Assembly: GCA_002778195.1 (NCBI GenBank) | Contig: PCDI01000008.1 | Location: 1,181,154-1,245,153, forward strand | DNA: 64,000 nt | Source of the DNA: Raffaelea ambrosiae | Taxonomy: Eukaryota; Ascomycota; Sordariomycetes; Ophiostomatales; Ophiostomataceae | Direction: 5' to 3' | Shown here: positions 24,042 to 33,731 of the stretch, piece after piece | How positions within the stretch are numbered: position 1 is the stretch's first letter | Layout: the number at the start of each line of letters is the position of its first letter | Notes under the pieces: generated by a model | What the model was told of the DNA's origin: nothing | Database searches by the model: none | Seen by the model: the letters and a program-made list of their open reading frames with translations, nothing else | Position numbers and translations under genes: made by a program

Positions 24042-27000
24042 ATGAGCCTCGTATCGCGCAAAAAGAGAGCCTCCTCCATCGCGGCTCTGGCTGCGGTGGC
24101 CTATGTTGTGTCTCTCGTGTCTCCTGTCGCCGCGGCAGGGCCAACATCGTCATCGCCAGCATCACATCCGCTGGTCTCTCGCAATGGCCAGGCCGCGGCC
24201 ATACCCGAGTGGGATGTGCAGTCCACCAGCAAAATCACCGCCAGCCCGGCCGCTCTGTCTCGGCCCGGAGGAGGAGCCGTGACTGACACCACGTGGTACC
24301 ATGCCCCAATCTCACGATGCACCGTCATGGGCTGTCTGCTGGCGGCCGGCGTCTACAACGACACGGACCTCTTCTTCTCCAACAACATGGAGTCGGTGGA
24401 CAGGCGTGACTTTGAGGTGCAGTGGCTGTACCGGAGCGAGTTTGGCCTGAGACGAAGTCGCCGGGAGAGCAGCATCAGCACGGCTCGTGCCCACTACCTT
24501 CTCGAAACCAACGGCATCACGTCCCGGGCCGACATCTATGTCAACGGCGAGCAGGTGGCGGACAAGGTGCAGCAGAGCGGCGCCTACGGGGGCCATGTGT
24601 ACGACATCACAGGCCTTGTGAGCAGCAGCAGCAGCAACAGCAGCAACAGCAGCAACAGCAGCAATGCTTCAGAAGGCAGCAACAAGAACGCCATTGTCAT
24701 CCGTGCCTATCCCACCAACTACCTCCGGGACTTTGCGCTCGGCTTTGTGGACTGGAACCCGTACCCGCCCGACAACGGCACCGGCGTGTGGCGCAATGTG
24801 CTGGTGCGGCAGACGGGACCCGTGGCCATTGCGGCCTTCAGCGTAGCGACCAACTTTACGCTGCCGTCGGCGGCGGATTCCAAGGAGACAGGCAGCAACG
24901 GGGTGGTCACACTGCGGGCCACGATCCGCAATCTGGAGACGACGGCGGTGACGTGCACGGTCGAGGGCGTGGTGTCGCGAGAAGGCAGGGGAGAGCACAG
25001 CGGAGGACATGACGAAGCAGCTCATGCAAGTCTGGCGTCGCCGTCCCCATCTTCCGTCCAGCTGGCTCCCGGCCAGTCGACTCGCATCACGCTGACCGCC
25101 CGCGTGGACTCGCCCGCCGTGTGGTGGCCGCGCCAATGGGGCGACCAGCCGCTGTACACGGCCAGTCTGCGCGTGTCCACGGGGGAGGACGATCATCCTG
25201 ATCGTCCTGGTCATCTCGGCCGCCTTTCTGACCAAACGTCCAAGACATTTGGCTTCCGCAAGGTGACGTCGGTGGTCAGCACGGCCGACGACCGTCTGTT
25301 CTCCGTCAACGGCCAGCCCTTCCAGGTGTTCGGCGCGGGCTACACGCCGGACATGTTTCTGCGGTGGGACAGCGCGCATTTCGAGGCGCACGCACGCTAT
25401 GTGCTCGACATGGGCCTCAACACCATCCGGCTCGAGGGCAAGATGGAGCATCCGGAGCTCTACGACATTGCCGACCGCCTCGGCCTGCTCGTGCTGCCCG
25501 GCTGGGAGTGCTGCGACAAGTGGGAGGCCTGGACGTACAACGACAACCTGTCGGACGAGGACCGGAAGCTGTGGTCGTCGGCCGACTACGACACGGCCAA
25601 TGCCAGCATGCGCCACGAGGCTGCCATGCTGCAGGGCCACCCCAGCCTGCTCGGCTTCCTCGTCGGCAGCGACTTCTGGCCCGACGACCGGGCCACGGAC
25701 ATCTACCTGGCTGCGCTGGCGGCCGACGGCGAGGCCTCCTGGCAGGTGCCCATTGTGGCCTCGGCGGCGAAGAAGGAATATCCGAAAGCGCTGGGGCCCG
25801 GTGGCCTGAAGATGCAGGGGCCCTACGACTGGGTGCCGCCCAACTACTGGCAGGATTTCACCGCGCCCGGGTCCGACGACGACCGCTACGGGGCCGCCTT
25901 TGGCTTCGGGTCCGAGCAGGGCGCGGGGGTGGGCACGCCCACGCTGGGCAGTCTGCGCCGTTTTCTGTCGTCGGCCGACATGGACGACCTGTGGCGGCAG
26001 CCCAACAAGTCGTATCTGTACCACATGTCCACGCCGGAGTCGTCCTTCCACAGCCGGGCCCTGTTCAACACGGCCCTCTGGCACCGCTACGGCGCGCCCA
26101 CGTCGCTCGACGACTACCTGCTCAAGACGCAGATGGCCGACTACGAGGGCACGCGGGCCATGTTCGACGCCTTTGCGGCCAACTGGGGCACGGGCGATGT
26201 GACCGCGCCCCAAGCCAAACGACCCTCCACGGGCGTCGTCTACTGGATGCTCAACGGCGCCTGGCCATCGCTGCACTGGGCCCTGTACGACTACTACATG
26301 CACCCGGCTGGTGCGTACTACGGCGTCCAGGCGTCTCTCAGAGGCGGCGGGAGGCAGCTGCTCGAGCACGTCGTGTACGACTACCAGCATCGGTCTGTCG
26401 TGCTCATCAACCGGGCTCTCCGCCCGTCTTCTGGCGATGATGCTACTGCTACTACAACCACCACCACCACCACGCGCACCGTCAAGGCCGAGCTCATGGC
26501 CGCAGACGGCACGTCCATTAGCAACGCCACAGCAGAAGGGCAGACGACGCCGCCCAACACGAGCAAGACGGTGATTTCGAATGTGGCCGGCGTGGCCGGA
26601 CTCAAAGGGCTGGCTTTTCTGCGGCTGACGCTGAGCGAGAGCACTGGCACCGCCACCACCCAGCTGAGCCGGAACGTGTACTGGCTCGGCGCCGGGCTGG
26701 ACGTGCTCGGCTGGGACGACTCGGACTGGTATTTTACGCCGGTGTCCAGGTACACCAGTTTCCAAGAGATGGACAAGCTGGCGCCGGCCAACGTGAGCGT
26801 CGTCACAACAATAGGCGGGACGACCCCGGCCAACTCAACGACCGTCGTTCTTGAAAACCTCTCCTCGGTGCCGGCCGTGTTTGTGCATCTCAACCTGGTC
26901 GATGCGGCCGGCGCCGACGTGACGCCCGTACGGTGGTCTGAGAACTACGTGACGCTATGGCCACACGAGAAACTGACCGTGACCGTGGAAGAGCTGCCCG

Positions 27001-27131
27001 GGCTGCGGGCGAGCGTGGCCTGGGCGGGCGCAGAGACAGGCAGCACCAAGACAACAACAGGAGGGACAAGAAAGGGGGTGGCCATCCAGGTCGGGGGCAA
27101 GAACGTGGCCCAAACGACGGTTGCTCTGTAG
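24042..27131 (+). CDS. Secreted GH2 exo-beta-D-glucosaminidase (CsxA/Gls93-like)
   Basis: The enzyme releases glucosamine from the non-reducing end of chitosan oligomers outside the cell. The single-exon frame encodes 1029 residues. A signal peptide covers roughly residues 1-31, with a hydrophobic core ending in VAAAG. GH2 domains follow: an N-terminal sugar-binding beta-sandwich, an immunoglobulin-like domain and a TIM barrel. In the subfamily defined by Amycolatopsis CsxA the acid/base is an aspartate (D469) and the nucleophile a glutamate (E541). The matching residues here are D544 in VGSDFWPDD and E625 in FGSEQGAG. A Ser/Asn repeat near residue 195-210 lies in the N-terminal sandwich and looks like a surface-loop expansion. 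I chose the ATG at 24042 over the in-frame ATG 17 codons upstream because it directly precedes the signal peptide. Confidence 0.88.
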   Translation: MSLVSRKKRASSIAALAAVAYVVSLVSPVAAAGPTSSSPASHPLVSRNGQAAAIPEWDVQSTSKITASPAALSRPGGGAVTDTTWYHAPISRCTVMGCLLAAGVYNDTDLFFSNNMESVDRRDFEVQWLYRSEFGLRRSRRESSISTARAHYLLETNGITSRADIYVNGEQVADKVQQSGAYGGHVYDITGLVSSSSSNSSNSSNSSNASEGSNKNAIVIRAYPTNYLRDFALGFVDWNPYPPDNGTGVWRNVLVRQTGPVAIAAFSVATNFTLPSAADSKETGSNGVVTLRATIRNLETTAVTCTVEGVVSREGRGEHSGGHDEAAHASLASPSPSSVQLAPGQSTRITLTARVDSPAVWWPRQWGDQPLYTASLRVSTGEDDHPDRPGHLGRLSDQTSKTFGFRKVTSVVSTADDRLFSVNGQPFQVFGAGYTPDMFLRWDSAHFEAHARYVLDMGLNTIRLEGKMEHPELYDIADRLGLLVLPGWECCDKWEAWTYNDNLSDEDRKLWSSADYDTANASMRHEAAMLQGHPSLLGFLVGSDFWPDDRATDIYLAALAADGEASWQVPIVASAAKKEYPKALGPGGLKMQGPYDWVPPNYWQDFTAPGSDDDRYGAAFGFGSEQGAGVGTPTLGSLRRFLSSADMDDLWRQPNKSYLYHMSTPESSFHSRALFNTALWHRYGAPTSLDDYLLKTQMADYEGTRAMFDAFAANWGTGDVTAPQAKRPSTGVVYWMLNGAWPSLHWALYDYYMHPAGAYYGVQASLRGGGRQLLEHVVYDYQHRSVVLINRALRPSSGDDATATTTTTTTTRTVKAELMAADGTSISNATAEGQTTPPNTSKTVISNVAGVAGLKGLAFLRLTLSESTGTATTQLSRNVYWLGAGLDVLGWDDSDWYFTPVSRYTSFQEMDKLAPANVSVVTTIGGTTPANSTTVVLENLSSVPAVFVHLNLVDAAGADVTPVRWSENYVTLWPHEKLTVTVEELPGLRASVAWAGAETGSTKTTTGGTRKGVAIQVGGKNVAQTTVAL

Positions 27132-28402
27132 ATGGTAACTACTTACAGGCCAACTACTATAGTACTATGTACGGTGTAGTTGGATCGCAGAAAACCCCCC
27201 CGAGAAAAAAAGGCCTCCCAAAGCACAGGCAATAGGGTTGCACAAGGAGGAACGAAACAAGACAATCGTGGGGGCCAAAAAGAGAAAGGATCAACTACTA
27301 TCACGCACGGGGTAGGAGTGCACGTGGATCCGAGTCAGTTATCGAAACGAGGAAGGATTGCGAGTAATACACGATGAGTAGGCGTGCATACGAGTCAGTC
27401 ACCTTACCAAGTTGTCTTGCCCCCAAGAACCACGAGTTGAGCACGTTATTGCACGAGGCTGCGATAGATCATCTTTGTGCGTGTACGTGGTGGTGTGATG
27501 TTGGGTTTTGGATAGGGAAGCAGGGCCTTTTTCATGTCTATCACACTTTTACATGTGTCCAGCCAGGATGGGACTTTGTTTTTTCTTGCATTGAGAATGG
27601 AACTCTCTCAAACACTGCCAATAGAAATGGGTGCCTACGATGGTCAAGCTCTCTCCAACAAACATGCTATAGTACAAACACGGCCACTGGAAATGGGTAC
27701 GCCGTACTCTCTCAAACACTTAACATCAAACCATTAAGAACCGCACGTTCAGATCAACACTTGACAATCAACGCTTGGGGTTGTCTCGAACCCCGTCACA
27801 TGGGGATCATATGATGCGCTGCAGTATGATTTGCTTTTTGTGTTTGTTTTTTTTTGTTGCAACATCCAATGCAACTTCCAATGCAACTCTCATTTAGAGT
27901 GAGAGCGAGATTTGCCCGTGGTTGCCCCGTGGAAGGTCCCGCGGAGAAAAAAGGAAAGAAAAATAAAAAAGAGAGAGGGAGAGGGAGAGGGAGAGAGAGC
28001 AAGGCGTATGAAACAGGGCCGGGCACAAAATAATTGCTGCGCATCTTTATTATGATCAGCTGGCACGCTCTCATTTTGGTGGTGGTGCTGTCCACTGTGG
28101 TGGTGGTTAGTTGCAATGGAAGAGAGAAAGTCCACTTTTGAGATGAAACTGTGTCTTTCCGCTTTCCGTGTCTATTATAGGCAGGGGACAGTGTGCTATG
28201 GCCCAAGTGTGAGGACGGTGTGCGCTGCAGCTGAGGATGGCAGCGTCGAAGTTACGCCCTTCAGAACCTTCGAAAGGCCATGTGGAATAAGTGTTTTCAA
28301 ACAAGTCGTGACCATGCCTGCTCCGAAACAAAAATCCAATCTTACATAGTACATAGCGCTGTGGGATTGTCATTGACGTTGCTATTTTTGGCGCCGTCAG
28401 GG

Positions 28403-28442
28403 TCTACGAGTACTATCTGCTAGCTACATACTATGTAGTACG
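28403..28442. promoter_or_regulatory. Motif cluster with 15-bp palindrome
   Basis: TACGAGTA (28405-28412) is followed 11 bp later by the odd-length palindrome CTACATACTATGTAG (28424-28438). The two motif families also occur side by side at 14,078-14,090. Their function is unknown. Confidence 0.5.
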
Positions 28443-29230
28443 CACGAGGCGACAATGAGAGAATGCAACGCCCAACACAAAGACGACGCAGGAACTTTAC
28501 ATACTTTGTCGTATTTTTTGGTTCTTTGCTGTGGGTGACATTGCAATCCTTCTTCAAGAACCCGTTCTTTTCCAATACTGTTCAGCCGGAGATTTTGGGG
28601 AAGCAAGTTCCGTGTCACGGTATCATATGCCTACTTTTCTTGTTGTACGGAGTGGGAGGAGGAAATACTACGGTGTATGATGTACAAAGTCGTTGGCCTG
28701 CGCACACAGTCCATTCCCATCTCGCTCTCTTTGTTTTGCTCGGTTAACTTCCCGCCGTTGCATGTACGTGACCAGGCTGGCAGACCCTGTAGGTGACATC
28801 GTGCCCTGACGCCGGCAATTAAAAAAAGACAATTTTAAAATCAAGAGAACAAAGTGCAAGTCCCATGTAAACAAAACAGGGGGGTGTGTTCTTTGTTTTT
28901 CCACCTGTTCATGCTATCGCTGGCCCTCTCTTTCGCTAACGAGTACCCCCGTATTGTCTGTGTGCACCCCCGGGGCCACTCCATGTTTTTCTGGGCTTGG
29001 TTGGAAGATGGGTATTGTGTAACTCTCTGTGGTTCAGACTATGGCCAAAGACCAGAGGACAGTTGTCAACCCTGGCCGGCGAAGAAATCAATTGTTCAGC
29101 TGCCCAGAGACCCCCAACCAATTTCCCCAACTGCTCGTGATTCTCCTTCCTCCCAAATACTACAGAGTAGCAACAAAACAAAAACGAGCCAGCCGGCCGG
29201 GTCGATCTGATAACCCCGGCGTATTCGCAT

Positions 29231-29244
29231 GGGGGGGGGGGGGG
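29231..29244 (+). repeat. Poly(G) tract, 14 bp
   Basis: An intergenic G homopolymer of the same kind as those at 9310 and 14787. Confidence 0.85.
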
Positions 29245-29385
29245 CAGGGTTCCTCTGTATCTTACTCGTATTATTGGGGGTCGGCCACTCATTTTATTAT
29301 CTGGCCGAGCCCTACCGTAATCGACGGAGGCTTCAAAAGAAAAGCGTGGGCGGACAACATCTCCAGCACAACACACACAACAACC

Positions 29386-29437
29386 ACAACCACTACCACA
29401 ACCACTACCACAACCACTACCACAACCACTACCACTA
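29386..29437 (+). repeat. 12-bp tandem repeat (ACCACAACCACT)n
   Basis: About four copies of a C/A-only 12-bp unit, with degenerate copies on both sides. It gives the Thr/His-rich open frames here, which I do not regard as genes. Confidence 0.85.
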
Positions 29438-30592
29438 CCACACAACCACAAATCCACCCCCCTGAAACCGAGGACGGGCGGACGGACGGGTAATGTTTTG
29501 TTTGGTCCGCTGCTCTCTTTCTCTAAAATTGGCCCTGCTGGCCCCCCCCCGCAAATTGACCTGTCATACGGGAAGAAGGGGGGGGGGTGTACGAAAGTAA
29601 ACTCTCTTTTTCCTCAAGTCTCTCTCTTTTTCCTTTGTTCTCTGTCGTCGTTCGGTTGTCTTGCAAGTGGATCTTTTCTCTGGGCTGGGAAACTCTCCGC
29701 CCAAAAATATCAGACTCAAATCTCCAACCCCTGTCGGGATGGCCCATACCCCTGAAGGCCGCAAACCCCAGGCAGGCATTCATAGTACCTGCTCGTAGTA
29801 TTCAGGCAACACACAGAGACGATGCGCTCTGCTCGGGTCAGATACTCGTACTATTATGTGCACCCCTATCCCAGCAATCTGAAATGAACCCCCCTTCCCT
29901 ACACCCTTCCAGACCACGTTCGCAACCAGACTTGCTCCTTTCTCAGTTCGGCAACTCTGCCCGAAAGTAGGCGAACCAAGGGTCGGAGATCAAGTTTCGG
30001 CCTTCCGTGTCCCTTTATTTAGAAACGCTTCCCTGTCCTGCTGCGAGGTCCTCGTAGAGTCAATTTAGCAAACCACCCTAGAACATTGCACAGAACAGAT
30101 TGGTGGGAGCGTGTGTGGGGGGGTTCGTACGAGTAGGCGCGTGGCAATAGGCGTGCGTTTAAGACGAGACGTGTCTGCAGGCGGCGTGCATTGTCAAATT
30201 TCCGCGGGAGGGAGGGAGGGGGGAGAAAAGGGAAAGGGCTGTTCATAGGGCCGAATTCTCCATTGCAACGACGGGCAGATCCCACGCCCCAGTTAGATGA
30301 GACGAAAAGAAGGCGAAAAAAAAGGAACAGCACCCAACCCGCAGTCAAGGGAACACGAAACAGAAGAAAGCACAGAGACGCAGTGGGCCAGGAGATGGAA
30401 CTGCGTGCGGGCAATGCTCCCTGGAAGAACGAGAAGAACGAGAAGAACAGAGAGCTGAACAGAGCTGGAAAATTCTCGAGTACCTAGCGCGTACTGTACA
30501 AAGGATCGCCAGGGCCCCCTTCCAGGCACCCGCCAAAACGGTCGTCCTCAACGGGTTAGGCTGGCTGGCCCGGACCAAACGGTGCCCTTTTT

Positions 30593-30756
30593 TGCAGTCG
30601 TGCTAGTGGTTATGCAGTCGTGTTAGTGGTGATGCAGTCGTGTTAGTGGTGATGCAGTCGTGTAAGTGGTGATGCAGTCGTGTAAGTGGTGATGCAGTCG
30701 TGTAAGTGGTGATGCAGTCGTGTAAGTGGTGATGCAGTCGTGTAAGTGGTGATGCA
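30593..30756. repeat. 20-bp tandem repeat, eight copies
   Basis: The unit TGCAGTCGTGTAAGTGGTGA is repeated about eight times. The left-hand copies differ at one or two bases (TGCTAG, TGTTAG) and the right-hand five are essentially identical. The array ends about 80 bp beyond the GH43 stop codon, so it probably lies in that gene's 3' untranslated region or terminator. Confidence 0.93.
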
Positions 30757-30837
30757 CGTCTACATCGTAGCAAAGGTGAAGCCATTGGTGCCGGTCCTCT
30801 CGAGACCCCCCCCCCTACACGTGCCCGTTTCGTCAGC

Positions 30838-32191
30838 CTACAACCACTTCCCGGCCAGCGCCGCATACTCCTCCGCCGTGACCGGCAGCACGCTCCCGTG
30901 CCGCAGGTTCGTGGGAAACGCCGCCCGGCTGCTCGCCGTCCACCCGCCGCCGCCGTTGCTGTTGCTCTCCGGCTGCGTGCTCTCGTACGGCCGGTAGCCG
31001 TCGCTGCCGTAAAAGTCCAGCAGCAGGTGCGCCTTGCCGGCCACCTGGTTGTCCCAGTACGCCGCCGGGCCCTCGACGCCCGACTGGATGACGGCCGTGC
31101 TGCCGCCCGGGCGGGTCCAGTTGCCAAAGAGGCCGTTTTCGCTGCCCGCGGTGTACTCGACAAAGACCGTCTTCTTGGACTCGTCCTTCATGAAGCGCAG
31201 ATACGCGGGCGTGGGTGCGTCTCCCGAGGTTGCCGCCGCCGCCGCCTCCTTCTCCACCGGCAGGATGGTCAAGTCGATAATGTCTGTGGGTGCCTTGTCA
31301 ATGTACGTCTGTGGCGCGGAGAAGGTCCGGAAGTCGGGTGTGTAGGCGTAGCGGATCCGCGTATTGGACGGCGATCCGGTGTGTGCTGGATCGGAAGCCG
31401 CATACTGTCCCAGTCAGACCTGTGAGCAGAAACGCCGTACCCGAAAAGCAAAACAGACAACAGACAGAGAGTCGCTCACAAACTTGGACGCCCAGTAGAC
31501 CATGTACTGCTCTGCCAAATACATGTCTGTCAGCCAGCACCATCCAGCCTCTCGACCGCGGAGAAAAAGAAAGCGCACTCTTGCTCGGATCCCAGATGGC
31601 CTCCGGCGCCCAGACCATGCCGGCCGTGCTGTCCTCCACCACCACGAGCCGCTCGTTCACCCAGTTGACCAGATCCGTGCTCTCCCACACCAGAATGCCG
31701 CGCGAGCCCGTCCGCTGCGCTGCCGACCACGACGTCTTGTCAATGTCCAGGTCCGTGCCGACAATGTACCACTTGTTTCCGGCGGAGGAGGAGGAAGACG
31801 AAGACGAGGGGGCACCCTTGACCAAGGCCGGGTCGCGGACCCCACCGGTCCCCTGGGTGGGACGGAGGATGGGCTGTCCCTTGTTCAACGGCCGGAAGGC
31901 GATCGGGTCGTTGCCGTTGCTGAGGTAAAAGTAGACGTACGGGTCGGAGCCGAGGAAGACGGCGCTCAGGTAGCCGGCCAGTGGACTGCTGCTGCCGCTG
32001 CTGCTCCTGCTCCTGCTGCCGGAGGGGTCATCGGCACGAGGAGTCCGCAGCAACTCCAGTATGTCTGTAATGTTCTGCACGGGGCGTGTGGTCGGGTCAT
32101 CCGCCGTGGGCAGACACCAGGCCGTGGCCGAGAAGAGCGAAGCGGTGAGGAGAGCGTAGCCGAAAAGGCTCCTCCGAGAAATAGAAACCAT
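30838..32191 (-). CDS. Secreted GH43-type glycoside hydrolase
   Basis: GH43 enzymes are inverting five-bladed beta-propellers that remove arabinose or xylose from plant polysaccharides; the exact substrate cannot be told here. I read three exons on the minus strand: 32191-31579, 31526-31480 (47 nt) and 31404-30838, giving 408 residues. The first intron uses a GTGCGC donor and the second GTGAGC. An N-terminal signal peptide (residues 1 to about 26) is followed by a Ser/Arg-rich linker. The three GH43 catalytic acids are visible: D120 in VRDPAL (base), D264 in IIDLT (pKa modulator) and E331 in SGVEGPA (acid). A Ser run interrupts the propeller near residues 125-135. The start was chosen as the ATG before the signal peptide. 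The 20-bp tandem array lies just downstream. Confidence 0.82.
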
Positions 32192-32225
32192 GTTGGAAAG
32201 ACGCAAGTTCAACAAGCGACTTTCA

Positions 32226-32285
32226 AAACACTGGGACACTTAAACACCGGAACACTTGAACACCGGAACACTGGAACACTTGACG
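32226..32285. repeat. Degenerate 16-bp-type tandem repeat
   Basis: Three to four imperfect copies of a word like ACACCGGAACACTTGA, immediately upstream of the GH43 start codon and so within its promoter or 5' leader. Confidence 0.7.
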
Positions 32286-33078
32286 ACAAACCACAATTGA
32301 AGGTTGCGCTGCGACCATTTCTCGTTGGCATTCATTGCATTGGCCACAGGCAATTAGAACGTCGTGCATCATATAAACAGGTCTCCAACCAGAAGTCCCC
32401 CCGCGCAAAGAGAGGACTTGCTGTCTCCGGGTTTCTGTTTAGGCTAAATGGAGGGAGCATATCACCCGGTCGATCCCTTGGCGGGTTCCGCGCCTTCCAT
32501 CGTGATGACATCACCGATGCTTGAATGTTTGCACCATCCCCAATAATTTGATCAGGAACAGATCACCAATGCAGTGGTGTCTAATGGACAGTCTGGTACA
32601 TACATATACATACGTATGCGTTTTTCCCGAAAGGCCTCGGGGGCTCAGCCGTCGACATCCGAGGGTCAAACCAAGCCGTGCGCACCGCATCTGCTGCATG
32701 ACGGCCTCGCTGTCCGTATACAGTTCCGGGGCTGGATGGTTAGTGGATTTCCTGCAGGCGGCGTGGTTTTTCTGGGCATAGTTCAGCCTTTGTTGCTGCT
32801 CCTGGGTGTTCTCTTGAGTTGATGCTTGTAGCGGCTGGTAGAGATGTCTATCGAAGATGTTGGCTGTCAAATCTTGCTTTCAAGTCCATCTGTTGCAGAG
32901 ATGTTCATTCCCACCTAGACTTAATTGTGCACTTTCCAGTACATTTGACTAATGCACTTTCTGTGGACATGAACATTTCCATGCAGTGAGGGTCACGCCT
33001 TCCAAAAAGATGCAAAAAGCTGAACGATGGGTTCAGTCTTGAGGACCAATCACTCAGCCATGAAAACAAGTCCGAGAT

Positions 33079-33096
33079 CCCCCCCCCCCCCCCCCC
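33079..33096 (+). repeat. Poly(C) tract, 18 bp
   Basis: An uninterrupted C run in the GH43/F-box divergent region. Confidence 0.88.
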
Positions 33097-33731
33097 TCGG
33101 AGCTTCATCAGAATTTCTAACAGGTCAGCATAGCAACATCACGGCATTCATGGACGTAGATGCGGTCCGAAGCGTGGCTTGGACGTGGCCTGGACGTCGT
33201 GCTTTTCCTCCCGCGAAACTTTGATACCCCATCTACTATTGCTCCAACCCACGATGACCAGGAACCTAGCACGTCGGGAAGACCACATTAGTGCTTTCAA
33301 TAAAAAGCACGGTCTCACATTCCTATTCGCATCTCAGTGAAGTCTGATAAACTCTGCCGACATTGTTGCTCAAAGTTCGTAGGCGGTCGTCCGTGTAAGT
33401 GCGAGGGATCAGCCCCACATGGGCGAGCTAGCCAATCACTTACCGTATTGCGGTCAGCCAATGGCTGCCGTTGGCCGCACCCCATCAGCCACTACGGGGT
33501 ACTTGCAGAGGCACATACAGCCACAGCCCGGGCCCTCCTCCCACGGTTCGTCTGACTTTCTTCCGCTTCACCGTTCCCATCTGTGTTTCCATCTGTGTTT
33601 CCATCTGCGTTTCCTTCTACGAAAGCGTGCGCTTCCCAGGATCCTGCATCTGCAGTCATGCATGCATGTGTGCTCCATGCCAAAGACATAAATACGTGAA
33701 GAAACATGCACACAGAACACAGACACCCACG

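Larger units (their letters stand above)
27132..30592. other. Intergenic 3.5 kb, no gene recognised
   Basis: The only open frame of note (27,374-27,814) has no recognisable domain. The stretch carries several copies of the TACGAGTA, TACATAGT and TACGGTGTA motifs, a C/A-rich 12-bp repeat at about 29,386-29,437, a G14 run at 29,231 and short direct repeats at 27,602-27,720. It resembles the gene-free region at the left end. Confidence 0.65.
32192..33731. other. Divergent intergenic region, GH43 and F-box promoters
   Basis: There is no recognisable gene. The GH43-proximal part has a degenerate repeat of ACACCGGAACACTTGA-like units (32,226-32,285). A C18 run lies at 33,079-33,096, and a short CCATCTGTGTTT repeat at about 33,578-33,615. 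Confidence 0.65.

Noticed and set aside
24669..26765. A 698-codon open frame antisense to the GH2 gene
   Set aside because: It is a shadow of GC-rich codon usage on the opposite strand; the sense frame has signal peptide, domains and catalytic residues.
27374..27814. A 146-codon open frame in the GH2-GH43 spacer
   Set aside because: It has no recognised domain, no clear promoter, and contains the duplicated noncoding words. It could be a small orphan gene, but I cannot support that.
29029..29493. A Thr/His-rich open frame over the 29.4 kb repeat
   Set aside because: It is explained by the 12-bp C/A repeat array, with no protein-like flanks.
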